64,000 nt of DNA, from assembly GCF_000219625.1 (NCBI RefSeq), contig NC_018218.1, forward strand, positions 4,340,001 through 4,404,000. Reading direction: 5' to 3'. Each line of letters starts with the position of its first letter. Position 1 is the first letter of the stretch. Of the stretch, positions 33,878 to 45,730 are shown in pieces. Made by a program: the position numbers and the translations under genes. The notes under the pieces are model-generated. The model worked only from the letters and a program-made list of their open reading frames with translations. It made no database searches and was not told the origin of the DNA. Source of the stretch: Zymoseptoria tritici IPO323 (lineage: Eukaryota > Ascomycota > Dothideomycetes > Mycosphaerellales > Mycosphaerellaceae).

Positions 33878-34231
33878 GTGGCCCGGGACAAAGCACTCAC
33901 CGAGAACCCTCCAGCATTCCAGGACAAGTCAGCACGCATTCGATGCGAGAGAAGACCCCTGCTACAAACTCACAAGTCCATCCAAGCTTTCTTTCCCGGA
34001 GAAAAAGTCGCCATGGACGTCGTCCAGCCGCACGGCGCCACCGCGGAGAAGATCTTCACGATCCGCCGGCCCAGTTGGTTCGTAGAGGAGAAGCGATGGG
34101 TCTACACTCTCGACCTGGACGGCGTGGAGTATCGTAGGGACACGCAGTTCGCGGAGGAGGACTTGGAAAAGGTCCCGCAGGACACAGTGTCGTCGAATGG
34201 CTATCCTCGGCATGGCAATGAGTGTTGTTGA
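33878..34231 (+). CDS. Small protein with an SH3/chromo-like segment; 5' end unresolved
   Basis: The coding signal is clear from about 33980 to 34231: PGEKVAMDVVQPHGATAEKI, then a beta-rich stretch with FVEEKRWVYTLDLDGVEYRR and FAEEDLEKV. This resembles the small barrel seen in fungal proteins of unknown function. The only ATG in this frame is at 34013, inside the segment, and the frame is open back to 33878 without an ATG. A short upstream exon is therefore likely, but I cannot place it. Confidence 0.45.
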   Translation: MARDKALTENPPAFQDKSARIRCERRPLLQTHKSIQAFFPGEKVAMDVVQPHGATAEKIFTIRRPSWFVEEKRWVYTLDLDGVEYRRDTQFAEEDLEKVPQDTVSSNGYPRHGNECC

Positions 34232-34466
34232 TGGCGGTACAACACCAGGTCAGGTAGCATTGGCGGCCTCGAATGCTGGGGAGGTGGTGCAGTGGTACGT
34301 CGAGCTGCAGCTGTCCGTCGAGGCAACTTGGTTATTATCATTGGGCGACATGCAGTGTTACAGTCTGAGCCACCAAGTCTGTTCGAGGGACAGCGAGAAT
34401 GCAGACCTTATGATTGATTCGTTTTCTTTCGTGATCTGTTCTTCGCCTGTTCCGCGTGATTGAATC

Positions 34467-35798
34467 ATGATGGCGAGAATTTATCCAGAAAAGAAAGTTC
34501 TGGAGACCATGGCGCCAGCTTCAATCGGTTGCACTGTAGTGCCGCTCGACTACGACCCCGAAGCGTGCGAGGCGAAAGACAGCAGAAAGGGTATCGAGAT
34601 CAACACCTCCACCGCTATGCGCCACATTGACACTTCTAGGATATTTTTCAAAGTTCTGGTCTTCGTCTCGCAAAGCCATCGAGCCAGCGAGATTTGATCC
34701 GTATCAGACGATCACTAGACAGCGTTGGCCGTCTCTGCCCAGTCATCGGATCAGAGCTGACATGTCCAAGTCGATAGTGCCCCAGAAGGCTACTCGAAGA
34801 TCGCAACCTTCCAGTCGAGCGATCCCAACTTCCTTCAATACCGTAAATTCGGCTATCTCCACTCCCGAGTGCTCTCAGCGTTGCAATTCGACATTGAGAA
34901 GCTCGAAAAGCAGCTGGACAAGCTGGACGACTTTGACAAGAGTTCTCCAAATGGAGATGCTCGGAAGTTGTCTTCGTTGGCCAGGGATAATTTGGACGGT
35001 AGTCCGGAGAGGTTGAGCAACAATGAGGAGTTCCAGAATAGGTTCGCGAAGACGAGACCAGAAATGTTGACCGAGCTCAGGGCGAAGCTCGCGGAATATG
35101 GTAATGCGAGCTACCTCCTGAAATGGATCCAGCTCCAGGCTGACAAGATAACACAGACGAGATGCTTCTGAAGACAAAAGCCGTCACGTCGCTGCAGAAG
35201 CCATCCAGAATGGACTATGTCAGTGTGAAAGACTGGTTTGTCGAAGAGAAGCCAGTCATCGACAAGGAAGCGACCTTCATCCTTCGAAAAGAGGACATCA
35301 TCACATTGCGGGATGGCAGGGAGTGTGCCGCGTTCGACAATCTCGTGGAGCGGGCGCTGGCCAAAGTCGACAAGTTCTTGACGGTCCGCTGTAGATGTAC
35401 TGTCGTTCGGGTGAGTCTGCCAGATTCTTGGATATCATCACTTCGCTGACATGCCTCAGCAACTCTTCACCACCCCCGAACTGCGAGCCAAGACATCCGA
35501 CAAACTCATCCACTACTACGCTCCCGCTCGAGTCGACAGTCTGGTCAACGTCATCATCACGGCCATCATCTTCATGCTGATGATCTTGCCCGTATACCAG
35601 ATGTCTGAGGACGATGGAGCGAAGCCGTTCGAGGCGATTGGCGTGTTGATGTTCTTTACATTGCTGTTCGGGTGTGCTATGTCCAGTCTTACCAGAGCGA
35701 GTCGGCAGGAGCTGTTTGGTGCTTCTGCGGCGTATTGTGCGGTGCTGGTGGTGTTTGTTAGTAATTTCACGACGCAGACGGTCAACATTGAGAAGTAG
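34467..35798 (+). CDS. DUF6594 membrane protein
   Basis: Four exons, 34467-34590, 34786-35100, 35157-35410 and 35460-35798, giving 343 residues. The core begins EGYSKIATFQSSDPNFLQYR, continues through a long coiled coil (ALQFDIEKLEKQLDKLDDFD), and has the YDEMLLKTK motif after the second intron. It ends in three hydrophobic helices (VNVIITAIIFMLMILPVYQM, IGVLMFFTLLFGCAMSSL, AAYCAVLVVFVSNFTTQ). This order is typical of the fungal DUF6594 family, whose function is unknown. The first intron (195 nt, donor GTATCG) is the least certain; the start could also be the ATG at 34509. The other introns are 56 and 49 nt. Confidence 0.75.
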
Positions 35799-36097
35799 AG
35801 GACTTGTCAGTCAAGTGCCGTTCGACAGTCTTGCTTCGTGGCGACACAGGACAGTATCGTATCAGTGCAAGGAGCCATTGTCATATCTGCCCTATCATGC
35901 TGTCTGTGATTGAAAAAGTAGACACGATGTCATTGAGAGAAAGAAGAAGACCGAAGAGATGTTGTTCACTTCCACCCAAGCGGCTCGTTCCGCAAGCTCT
36001 TCTCCACCACCGATCGATGTCGTCGATAGCTTTGCCAGGCATCCTCCACTTTCTGTCATCTCGAGTCTCGACAGCAGACACCACACCTTTCTTCATC

Positions 36098-37369
36098 ATG
36101 TCGCCGACGACAAGATCCCTCGGAGTCGCCATGTCTCTCCTCGCCGCCTCTCGTCCCGCCCTCTCCCGCCGCTCCATCGCCGTCCTCCAAAACTCACGAT
36201 ACCCCATCGTCGTCGCCTCACAACGAGCAACATTCTCATCAACACCTCAAAATGCCCTCCCCATCTCTGGTAGCAGCATGTTCCAATCCTCCTCCACCGG
36301 CCCCTCAGGACCACCAAGCAACTACTTTCAACGCTCATCCCTCCCCGCCAACACAATCATCAAATTCGTCCCGCAACAAACCGCCTGGATCGTCGAGCGC
36401 ATGGGTCGCTACTCCCGCGTCCTCGAACCTGGTCTCGCGATCCTCATGCCGGTAATTGACCGTATCGCATACGTCAAATCGCTCAAAGAAAACGCCATGG
36501 AGATCCCCTCGCAGTCCGCCATTACCGCCGACAATGTTACACTCGAACTCGACGGCGTGCTGTATACACGGGTCTTCGACCCTTATAAAGCTTCCTACGG
36601 CGTGGAAGACGCGGACTATGCGATCTCGCAACTCGCGCAGACGACCATGAGATCCGAGATCGGACAGCTCACTCTTGACCATGTGCTGAAAGAGCGAGCG
36701 GCACTGAACACGAACATCACACAAGCGATCAACGAGGCGGCAGCGGCATGGGGCGTTCAATGTCTGCGGTATGAGATAAGGGATATTCACGCTCCAGGGC
36801 CGGTGGTGGAGGCGATGCACAGACAAGTCACGGCGGAGCGGAGCAAGCGCGCGGAGATTTTGGAGTCAGAAGGTCAAAGACAAAGCGCGATCAACATCGC
36901 TGAGGGACGGAAACAGAGCGTAATTCTGGCTTCCGAGGCCATCAAGTCAGAGCAGATCAATGCGGCGAGTGGTGAGGCGGAGGCGATTTTGATGAAAGCT
37001 AACGCCACGGCAAAGGGTATTGATGCTGTGGCGAAGAGTCTGTCCGAGGGCAAGCAAGCGGCACAGGGCGCGGTGTCATTGTCTGTTGCGGAGAAGTATG
37101 TGGAGGCATTTGGCAAGCTGGCGAAGGAGGGCACATCGGTCGTGGTGCCGGGTAATGTTGGAGACATCGGTGGTATGATCGCGACGGCCATGTCGGTGTA
37201 TGGCAATGTGAGTCAGGCACAGGCGAAGACGATGTCCCAGCAGGCGATTGCGGAGGGCGAGAGGACGAAGGATGAGAGGAATGCATCGGACGATGGCAAG
37301 CCGATGTCGAAGAAGGAGATGCAGGAGAAGGTGTTGGAGAGCTTTGACAAGACTCAGGCGAGGCATTGA
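36098..37369 (+). CDS. Mitochondrial stomatin-like protein (SPFH/band 7)
   Basis: A single exon of 423 residues, starting MSPTTRSLGVAMSLLAASRP. The frame is open upstream to 35804, but this start gives a basic, serine-rich mitochondrial presequence. The SPFH domain starts near IIKFVPQQTAWIVERMGRYS and contains LKENAMEIPSQSAITADNV and RSEIGQLTLDHVLKERAALN. A coiled coil (AERSKRAEILESEGQRQSAI) and the C-terminal region with AEKYVEAFGKLAKEGTSVVV follow, as in STOML2. The family scaffolds the inner mitochondrial membrane and works with cardiolipin and proteases. Fungal role is inferred from homology. Confidence 0.88.
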   Translation: MSPTTRSLGVAMSLLAASRPALSRRSIAVLQNSRYPIVVASQRATFSSTPQNALPISGSSMFQSSSTGPSGPPSNYFQRSSLPANTIIKFVPQQTAWIVERMGRYSRVLEPGLAILMPVIDRIAYVKSLKENAMEIPSQSAITADNVTLELDGVLYTRVFDPYKASYGVEDADYAISQLAQTTMRSEIGQLTLDHVLKERAALNTNITQAINEAAAAWGVQCLRYEIRDIHAPGPVVEAMHRQVTAERSKRAEILESEGQRQSAINIAEGRKQSVILASEAIKSEQINAASGEAEAILMKANATAKGIDAVAKSLSEGKQAAQGAVSLSVAEKYVEAFGKLAKEGTSVVVPGNVGDIGGMIATAMSVYGNVSQAQAKTMSQQAIAEGERTKDERNASDDGKPMSKKEMQEKVLESFDKTQARH

Positions 37370-38550
37370 GACAGGTGAACAGCATCTTTGTAAACATACC
37401 ACGCATTGCAGACCGGCGTCAAGGGAGGGAAAATATGGTCTAAGGACGACGGGGAAGCGACAGCCACACTTGATGGAAGAAAGCGAAGGGAAAAGGAATC
37501 TCACTCAACCTTTAGCAATGGCTTCGAGACTTTGACAATAGTATTGTATATGAGGAGGAAAGCGATCGCAAAGGGCGAAGTCTGCCTCTAGGACAAGACG
37601 AAACGCGAATGCGATCCTGATACCGTGTAGAATGCCAAAGCCGAAGCCCACACCGTCGCTATCCGCAGAAGCGAGGCATCTTCTTGTCACCATCGACATG
37701 TTAGTCGTCATTACAAATCGCGACATGCCCTTTGCTGTGACCACCTCTCATTGAGGCAGAATGATAGCAACGGGCAGAAGGGTCCTCAGCATTGTACCGG
37801 TGAAGAGATTTCTCGGCCGGTGATGTCAAGTGACCAGGCCTCAAATCTCATGAATACCAGCAAGGGGATATTGAAAGGCCAAAAGGGCAAAGAGGCGACA
37901 TAGCCATGTGACAGAGAACGGTCCTGCAGCCTGGCAGTAGGCTACTAGTGGTGGTGAATGAGCATGTTATGCAAGCCAGCCGCCAATAGCTTGCTCGGCT
38001 ACGGCAGAATAACAGACGAGCTGATCGCGCCCTATCCGTGGGAGGATGCGCAGCGTAGGTATAAAGCCAACGGGTTGCCCGCGTTTGCACTGAACTTGCG
38101 CGAAATGCACTCTAAGCACAACATCTCTGTGTTTATAATGCTTCGATTGCTTCCCTTGTCTGCTCATGTCCAACGCTATTGTCTCACCATACCGACTCAT
38201 CCTCCAACGAAAAGATGGCATTCCCTCGCCCAACACTTTCCCGCCAGCCTGCCGTGCGGTTGATAAAAGAGGATGCAAGACAAAAGATCCAGCTGACTGA
38301 TCGCCAGCCGCTGCATTGAAATTGAGGTAAAGGCAGACTTCCACCCCAACGATGGCTCGCAAATCCGTCAAGAATGAAAGAATGAGTGGCATTGCCGACT
38401 CTTGATTTCGCCACACCATGACTGCGCGGCTGAGTGCGCTTGCCCGTTCCGTCGGCGAACCCGGGTATCTATGTCTGTTTGGAAGTGCAGTTGCCTGCTG
38501 CTTGCTCTTCGAGATGGACAAGCCCGAGTTGAGCAGGACGAGAACCACGG
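37370..38550. other. Intergenic, 3' ends of both neighbours
   Basis: A 193-codon minus-strand frame (37967-38548) begins with GTG directly after the stop of the next gene. It has no domain, so I do not call it. Nothing else is recognised. Confidence 0.45.
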
Positions 38551-39209
38551 CTAACGTTGAGGATAGTGACGGCGGCTTGGCCCATTGGAGTACCCATACG
38601 GGTCATTGCGATCACGGAGATATGCTTCCATGGCGTTACTCATGCCGTTCGAAGGATGATTACCACTGCCCTGAGGCCAAGAGGTGACATTGCCGTAGTA
38701 GGCAGGCGGCGCGCCACCCGAGCCGGCACGAGACAGGTTTGCAGTTGACGCAGGGCACTGCTGAACAAAGCGTGGTCCGTCGACGGCGGTGTAGCCCTGG
38801 CTCACTGAGCCGTACTGGTCTGGCGAGGGTACGAGACCAATGTACGACGTGTAGAGGTCAGGCTCTTCGTATGTGATACCACCCGTCGCACGGTGACCAC
38901 TCGGTCGTGGCGAAATCGTCGCACCTTGGTATGCGCCAGAGGCAGGGAGTTGCGCCTGCGGGTCTTGACTTCGGGATCAGTAGGGTCAGGAATCGTGATA
39001 CCGGACTGCGATCGTACCGTTGTTGCCGTACGATCCTGCCGTAGCAGCGTTCGACGCCGTGTAGTACGACGGCGCTGAGGAGCCGATTACTTTGCGACCA
39101 AGTCAGCACACATGACTCACAACTATTGTCTAGACTGCTCACGGGGAGATCTGTTGTCGCCGCTACCGCCGCGGCGGGCTGCCTGGTACTGCGCTTCCGT
39201 CGTGGACAT
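38551..39209 (-). CDS. Orphan 183-residue protein, Gly/Ser/Tyr-rich
   Basis: Three exons on the minus strand: 39209-39143, 39089-39018 and 38963-38551. Introns are 53 and 54 nt with GTGAGC and GTACGA donors. The protein starts MSTTEAQYQAARRGGSGDNR. It has low-complexity Ser/Tyr/Ala sequence, a central EEPDLYTSYIGLVPSPDQYG, and ends SNGPSRRHYPQR. It is probably disordered. Only the acceptor at 38964 restores the downstream frame, because the other AGs shift it. No family is recognised. Confidence 0.6.
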
Positions 39210-40709
39210 TAGACTGTCGCCGACCCACAGAACGATTCCTGGCCGCGTGTTTGTTGATGCCCCTGAGTCTTGAAGGAGGGACCTGAATGGGCTTGTAGTG
39301 CTGCTGGCAATATTTGCGAGGCCTGCGTCTACGTTTCACCGATGTGTATCTCTTTTTAGATATGCTGAAAGAATGGCAGGATGAGAGATGAGTGAGGATA
39401 GCAAAGAGAAACCAGGTTGTGGAAGTAGCGGGGCAGGTGCTTGAGGGGCCGCAGGTCGCAGAGGCCTCTGGTGTTCGCCCTCCGTGTCTTGACGAGCTCC
39501 ACCCGAGGGTCATTTGAGCGAGCGGGCCCGCGAGATTCGACAATGCGTTCCCAAAGCCGCCTTGTTGCAGGATGAACAGGCTCGTGTGCCATTGACCATT
39601 GGGCATCCCAATGCTTTCTCGTCCCTGGCCTCGAGAGACCCCAAATCCGTGGGATGTCTGAATGCTGGTCAATATGCGAGCGCTGACAAATCGTGGGCTC
39701 GAACGGCATGACTGGCCGCATGAACGACCATCAAGCTGTCCAGGACCAGCACACCTTCCGTTTGTCACGCGCGTGAGCCGCGCTCATTACCTCTTTTCGT
39801 CAGGCTCTTCCAAGTTTTCTGACCGTACACGCTCGAGCAGAGCTCGTCACCCACCTGAGCGGCCAATAGGGCAGGTTTCGCCATGGGGTACGTGGATGTA
39901 GAGGTAGCTACTGGCGTATGTGCGAACAGTTGACGTAGCTTTCAAGGCCACCGAATTGCTCGTGGACCTGCGGGAAGGAACGCTTCGTTATCCGACGGGC
40001 GGCCTCTGGAGCTAATGCAAAGGTGGTCGTCTGCACCGGACGAAGGGAGCTGACGTCGAGGCTCGAAGCGAAGTGGACATGTTCGTCATTGCTGGTCCGG
40101 GCCTGCGACACTGGTCAGCTGTATGGTGTTGAGGGTGTCCTGCATTGTGGAGCCATTGGCACGGGGAAGGGCGGCGTCCTATGGAGGATCATGTGGAACG
40201 GTCATGCTCAGTCCAGTGGGAAGGTGTGTCTACCTGCGCTGTAGAGCAGACACCACGATCAGGCTGAAGTGGACCGGTCAAGTCAATGCCGAGCAGGCGG
40301 CCTCTTCAAGTGAATATTGCTCAGACCTCGTAGAGTTCCCGAGAACGCAGATGGCAAGTTTGAAGAAATCAGCAGTGTTCCTAGTTGATTGTAGAACAGC
40401 TGTGAATATCGCTCTGTATATAATGCGGAGAGGGCAAAGGGCAAAGTGATGTTGCATAACGTGCTCAGTCGTGGCGGGTGGGGGTGTAGTGTAGCTCGGG
40501 TAGCTTGTTGGGTCCTCCCGGAGATGGCTAGCATGCAAGGCACAATCAGCGCAGCAGTACGGTACGTACCAGGTCAATACCGGCGCCTAGCGGCCATAAG
40601 TCGAGGGCGAAGGAGTCCGTCACATGTGTATAGTCGAATATATAAATGGCGGGTGCCAGGAGCTGGCCGCCCACCTTTCCCCGTGTCCCGATGTATCTCT
40701 CTCTCTGCC
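39210..40709. other. Long divergent promoter region
   Basis: About 1.5 kb lie between the orphan gene and the C2H2 gene. A 201-codon minus frame (39163-39768) overlaps the orphan's first exon in another frame and lacks domains. The TATA box near the right end is listed separately. Confidence 0.45.
40639..40646 (+). promoter_or_regulatory. TATA box of the C2H2 gene
   Basis: TATATAAA lies 64-71 bp upstream of the ATG at 40710, which fits a short leader. Confidence 0.6.
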
Positions 40710-41652
40710 ATGGCAGAAGCTGACTTGATGAGTGCAGTCGTCTCACCATCCCATTTCGCAGACATCGAAGCCTCTGCTCTGTTCGACGATCCAATGTTGG
40801 ATGGCTTCTGGCAACTTCCTGGAGCAGAGGAGTCTTATCAGTTGGTGCAAGGATCATGGGAACCTTGTGCGTATTTCATGCTCGACTCGATGATCCTCGA
40901 AAGGCTACTAAGCCCTTTGCGCAGACAACCCGGATGCAGTCCCGAGGTCTACAAGTCGTGCCACGGATTTCTGGTCTTGCCGCGGTCCTTCCGAACTCTG
41001 GTGCATAGAGGACTCAGTTCCGGGTGCGTCAATGAATAAGGACGTGAAGCCGGTGTGTAAGGGCCCGGATTCAAGAGACTCCAGCTCCTCTGGGCAGAAG
41101 TGTGCATCATGCGAGGCGGTCTGCGGCAGCATGCTTGCCTTGGAGAAACACGCGAAGGACTCTGGGCACAGGTGTTTTGTGTGCACCGTTCCTGGCTGCG
41201 ATCGCAGGTATGGGAGACAGGACCTATTGGCTCGGCATCGAAAAGCACATAGCAGCAAAGAGTACATGTGTATTCCGTGTAGGAGTGAGAAGGCCCAGGA
41301 AAAGTCCTTCAAGCGAAAGGACCATCTCAGACAGCATATCAAAAAGTGCCATTCGGACTGGTCATGGTCGAGTCGGTCTCCACTCCCGAGCGAGGCCGGT
41401 CAGCTAGGCCGCACGAAGATCATGAAGCTCGAATCAAGCCCGGGTTTCGTGCTGGAGGTACCTTACCAGGTCAATTGCGACCAGGCGTCTTCAAATTTCA
41501 GCGGGCCCGAGAGCGAAGCTGGAGCCGTCGAGGGAATCGTGGCCGAGATCAAGAAGAATCCAGAGTTCTCCCGGAAGCTGACAGAGGTGTTGAGTCGGAA
41601 TCTTGAAAATGCGAATCTCGCATTGTTGATCTCCCAGCAACTTGCGGTCTGA
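40710..41652 (+). CDS. C2H2 zinc-finger transcription factor
   Basis: Two exons, 40710-40866 and 40925-41652, giving 294 residues. The acidic N-terminus (MAEADLMSAVVSPSHFADIE...) could be an activation region. Two C2H2 fingers are clear: CFVCTVPGCDRRYGRQDLLA ending RHRKAH, and CIPCRSEKAQEKSFKRKDHL ending RQHIKKCH. A third, degenerate finger precedes them (CASCEAVCGSMLALEKHAKD, then SGH). The C-terminus has a helical VEGIVAEIKKNPEFSRKLTE. The phase-1 intron (40867-40924) joins WEP to YNPDAVPRSTSRATDFW. An out-of-frame ATG at 40691 opens an 11-codon frame (including stop) that overlaps the start. Confidence 0.8.
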
Positions 41653-42717
41653 CGGTGACTCGTTGCCTGGATCCTCGAGAGCAGGACTTGGGGGCATTTC
41701 AGCGCTTCATTTGCAGTCCTGGCGGTTGGGATGCCGCCAGATCCATGGAGCTGCACGAGTTATACGTTGACGGAATGGGCAGTACTTGCTGCTTTTCGCC
41801 TTCTCTTTTTGGATGTCCACAAGACATGCTTGCTGCTTCATCAATAGCTGTGGATTTTTTTTTCCCATCGCGAATGGACTGCGGATTCGTTTGACTCTGG
41901 AATCCACATATTTGTGTACTGCGCGATCTGCGAGAGATGTTTGACTTTGTGATGCAAACGCAAGGCATATGGGACCGGACCTCATCTCCAACCGTGAACA
42001 TGTCCCGTGACTCTGCTGCCAGTTTCATTAGTGAGTCTCGAAAGATGTGTTGGCAAGCTAAGCATCACGCGCCGTATCCGGTTTGACGGGCGTCAGTGTA
42101 GGACAGCATCGAGACTGGTCGTGATTGCGGCACAAGGAATGTACGCATAACACGCACGAGCAGCGCCATGCGACGGATCCCACGCGATGTATCACAGGTG
42201 AGAGGTGAGGTCTCAGTACTGAGTAGACCATCTGGTGCCTCAGGCTAGAACTAGAAAAGGCGACTCGCGCTTCCCCTTTGACACGTCGGATTTGGAGCAG
42301 TACCTGCACCCGTTTGAGATAGTACCTCATGCACGTTTGGGGAGCTGCTTTGCCTTTTTCGATCGACAATTTTCTCCGTGCTTTTGCTCTACTCGTCAGC
42401 TTGCCATAAAGGCTCTGTTCTGGACTCGTTCCTCCTTGCCTCGCTCTCACGCTATCGGGATCTTCTATTGACCCTGGAATTCGACCCCTCCAAGGGCCTC
42501 CTTCCTACCCCGGCAAGCTCTCCACCGCCTCGATCCACCGGCTCGCTCGACCCCTTGAGGTTCAAACATTGCCAAGCACAGCTTCCAGCGTTTGACGACC
42601 TCCTGGACCGGTCATCTTGTCTTTGTTTCTCAGCGGCGCAGCATTCCCAGGTGATTAAAGCCTCCGTACGCCCCTGTTCCGCTCCGAGCATGAACTAACT
42701 CACCGATCCAGTTCAGA
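41653..42717. other. Intergenic, CBK1 promoter and leader
   Basis: Open frames such as 42058-42450 minus lack domains. A T-rich and pyrimidine-rich stretch near 42350-42550 probably belongs to the CBK1 leader. Confidence 0.45.
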
Positions 42718-44854
42718 ATGGCGTACAACCAACAGCAACGCCAGCAGCAGGACCAGCAGAACCAGCAGAACCAACAACAGCAGCCCGACAACCGCAATCC
42801 GAACCGTCTCCAGCTCAACTTTGGCTACAATAACGCTCCAAACTACGCCGCCGAATCAGGTCGTGCCTTCCCGACCACTCCCTCGACATTCCCACAGCCA
42901 TTCCCAAACTCTCAGGGCCAGCAAGAGGTATGGGGCACACAACAGACAAGTGGGATCAATAGCCAGGGATACTTCTACAACAATCAAAATGGCTTCCAGC
43001 AGCAGCAGCAGCCGCAGCAGCCGTACAGTAACACAAATTCTCCGGCTCCTGGCTACCCAAGATCACCTGGTCCAGGTTTCAACGATGTGACCAACGGTCT
43101 TGCCCATCAATTCCAGCATCAGAACCTGGGCGGAAACACACCTCGCTCAGGCAGTCCGTACGGAAGACAGCCATCGCCAGCGATCTCTGGACGGCCGCGT
43201 ACGGCCGGGGCGACTGGCCAGGCACAGTACAACAGCTACCTGAGTGCACCTGCGCCGCCAGTGCCACAGCAGAATGCTACTTATGACGACGAGCCGCCCG
43301 TGAAGAATCCGGAGAAGTATTCGAGCTCAATTGTGGACCGTGTGAAGCTGCAGAAGATGCTCACGCAGGAGTTCTTCAAGGAGAATGTGGAGAGGGCGCG
43401 TGCACGCAATGAACGGTACGACCGTGCCCCAGGACAATTTCGACAGGTCAAAGCACTAACATCTCCCACAGCTGCAAGGAACTTGATGCTATCATGAGCG
43501 ACGCACAGCTATCCGACTCCCGCAAAGCAAGCAAGCAGAACAGCATGCGTCGGTCCGAGGCCAACTTTCTGAGATTCCTGCGTACTCATGAGAAGCCGCA
43601 AAACTACAACACTCTCAAAATCATTGGCAAGGGTGCCTTTGGTGAAGTCAGACTGGTGCAGAGGAAAAACGACGGCAAGATCTATGCGTTGAAATCATTG
43701 ATCAAGCAAGAAATGGTATGCTAAAGCACCAGAGACTGGGAGACGGCCTGTTACTGACGCCGAACAGCACAAGAAAGACCAACTGGCCCATGTACGAGCA
43801 GAGCGTGACATTCTGGCAAACGCCGACAGCCCGTGGTTGGTGAAGCTACACACATCTTTCCAGGACAACACATTCCTCTACATGCTGATGGAGTTCCTTC
43901 CCGGTGGTGATCTCATGACGATGCTCATCAAGTACGAGATCTTCTCGGAAGATATCACCCGCTTCTACATGGCAGAGATCACTCTGGCTATCGAGGCAGT
44001 TCACAAGCTAGGCTTCATCCATCGTGACATCAAACCCGACAACATCCTACTTGACCGCGGCGGGCATATCAAGCTCACCGATTTCGGTCTCAGCACTGGC
44101 TTTTCCAAGGAGCATTCGGCATCCTACTACCAACAACTCATGTCCCAGACAAAATCCAAGTCGGTCTCGCAGAACCGCAACAGTGTTTCTCTCGACCAAA
44201 TCCAGCTCACCGTATCGAATCGAGCCCAGGTCAACACTTGGAGAAAGTCTCGACGTCAATTGGCGTACTCGACTGTAGGAACGCCGGATTATATCGCGCC
44301 AGAAATCTTCAGCGGAAAGGGCTACGACTTTGGCTGCGATTGGTGGAGTGTGGGAACCATCATGTTCGAGTGTTTGATCGGATGGCCGCCATTCTGTGCG
44401 GAGGAGCCTCATGATACATACAGGAAGATCGTTGATTGGCCTCGCCATCTCAACTTTCCTGCAGACCAGCAGCTGGGACCCGAGGCCGAGCACTTCATCC
44501 GAAGGTGAGTATCTATCAAAATGCCGAGACCGGTTTCATGCACTGACAGTCTGTAGTCTCATCTGCGACCCTGCCAACCGCCTCGGACGTGTTAGTGGAG
44601 CTCAAGAGCTGAAGAACCACCCGTTCTTCCACGGCGTCAATTGGGATGGTCTCCGCAAGATCCGCGCTCCGTTCGAGCCCAAGCTCCAGAGCAATGTCGA
44701 TACACAGTACTTCCCAATCGACGAAATCCCTCAAGTCGACAACTCTGCTCAGCTCCGCGCGCAGACGGACGCCCTTGGCGGCGATGACTCGACGCTCAGC
44801 CTGCCGTTCATCGGCTATACGTACAAGCGCTTCGACGCTTTCAGAGGCAGCTAG
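42718..44854 (+). CDS. CBK1: NDR/LATS protein kinase (CBK1/COT1/ORB6 type)
   Basis: Four exons, 42718-43415, 43472-43715, 43768-44504 and 44557-44854, giving 658 residues. The kinase drives polarised growth and cell separation together with a Mob partner (RAM/MOR pathway). The first 215 residues are Gln/Asn/Pro-rich. The Mob-binding region is [16 protein letters not shown] and the following basic helix. The kinase domain shows GKGAFGEV, the lysine in [21 protein letters not shown], a long insert with the autoinhibitory basic [20 protein letters not shown], then the APE motif. The AGC C-terminal hydrophobic motif is [12 protein letters not shown]. The three introns are 52-56 nt. Confidence 0.93.
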
Positions 44855-45730
44855 ACTGCTCATCCTGCTTCAATCAGCGCTTTCGGTGGCGTTTGCATTG
44901 CATGGTTGAGCGGAATAATGGAGTCAACCTTTACGGCGGCATGTGTAATGAAATGTAGACGGCCGAGCGAGCGAGAGAAGGTGGTCGAAGGCAAAGATGG
45001 AGCCGAATTGAGCGACGGCCACGTCAGGAGAAGCGAGCCTACATAGGCCGACTCTGGACTTGCCAATGCTCCGAGCATGCTTCTTGTTCAAGGACTCTGC
45101 CTTCTTGAGTTTGGGCAATTTCAGCTGCGTCTGGCAGCCCTCTGCCCTAAATGGAGAGCCTGCACTTGGGGCCTTTTACGGCAGCGATTGGTAGCTCTCT
45201 CGTGGACGCTGTGACACGAGCATGTAGATGTCTTTTGCACAGTCGGTTTCTGTGTAATGTGAAAGGCCTTATCTGCACGCCTACCAAAACGTCCTGCTAA
45301 ATACCCGTGCGGCTGACAAGGCGTCCCACTGAGGTACCCTTCATGCTAACAAGACGTTGATGCTAGTTTACCTATACGGCCATTCAAGCGTCGAGGTAGT
45401 TTGCTTGCATGCCTGCACGTACGCCCAACTGTGTGTCCTGCTAAGCTGCCTGCAAGTGGAACATCCTGCAAATCGTGCCGAATACTGAATCGAATTCACA
45501 GTCTTTTGGAATTTCTGTGTTGCAAGGCCGTGTTGCTGAACCTTACTCGGTCTCAATTCCAATTTTACTCTCATCTTTGATCGCAATCCCAGGAACGCCC
45601 TCGCTAACCGTGTCAATCGTCGTCCCGCCGTTCTGTTCACCAGCTTCGCAGTCCGCGAAGCATGCAGCCTCTTCTTTTCAATTTTCTTCCTGCCCTTCCC
45701 GCCAATGCATCCATGTCTCCAGCATCCCCT
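44855..45730. other. Convergent intergenic region with spaced motif copies
   Basis: Copies of an ACGTCCTGCTA-like motif occur at 45289-45299 and 45435-45444 (GTCCTGCTAA). They resemble those at 48557-48637. No gene is seen. Confidence 0.5.

Noticed and set aside
37967..38548. 193-codon minus-strand open frame
   Set aside because: It begins with GTG just beyond the stop of the orphan gene, lacks a domain and is probably 3' flank.
39163..39768. 201-codon minus-strand frame
   Set aside because: It overlaps the first exon of the orphan gene in a different frame. Its sequence is low in domain character and is partly promoter.
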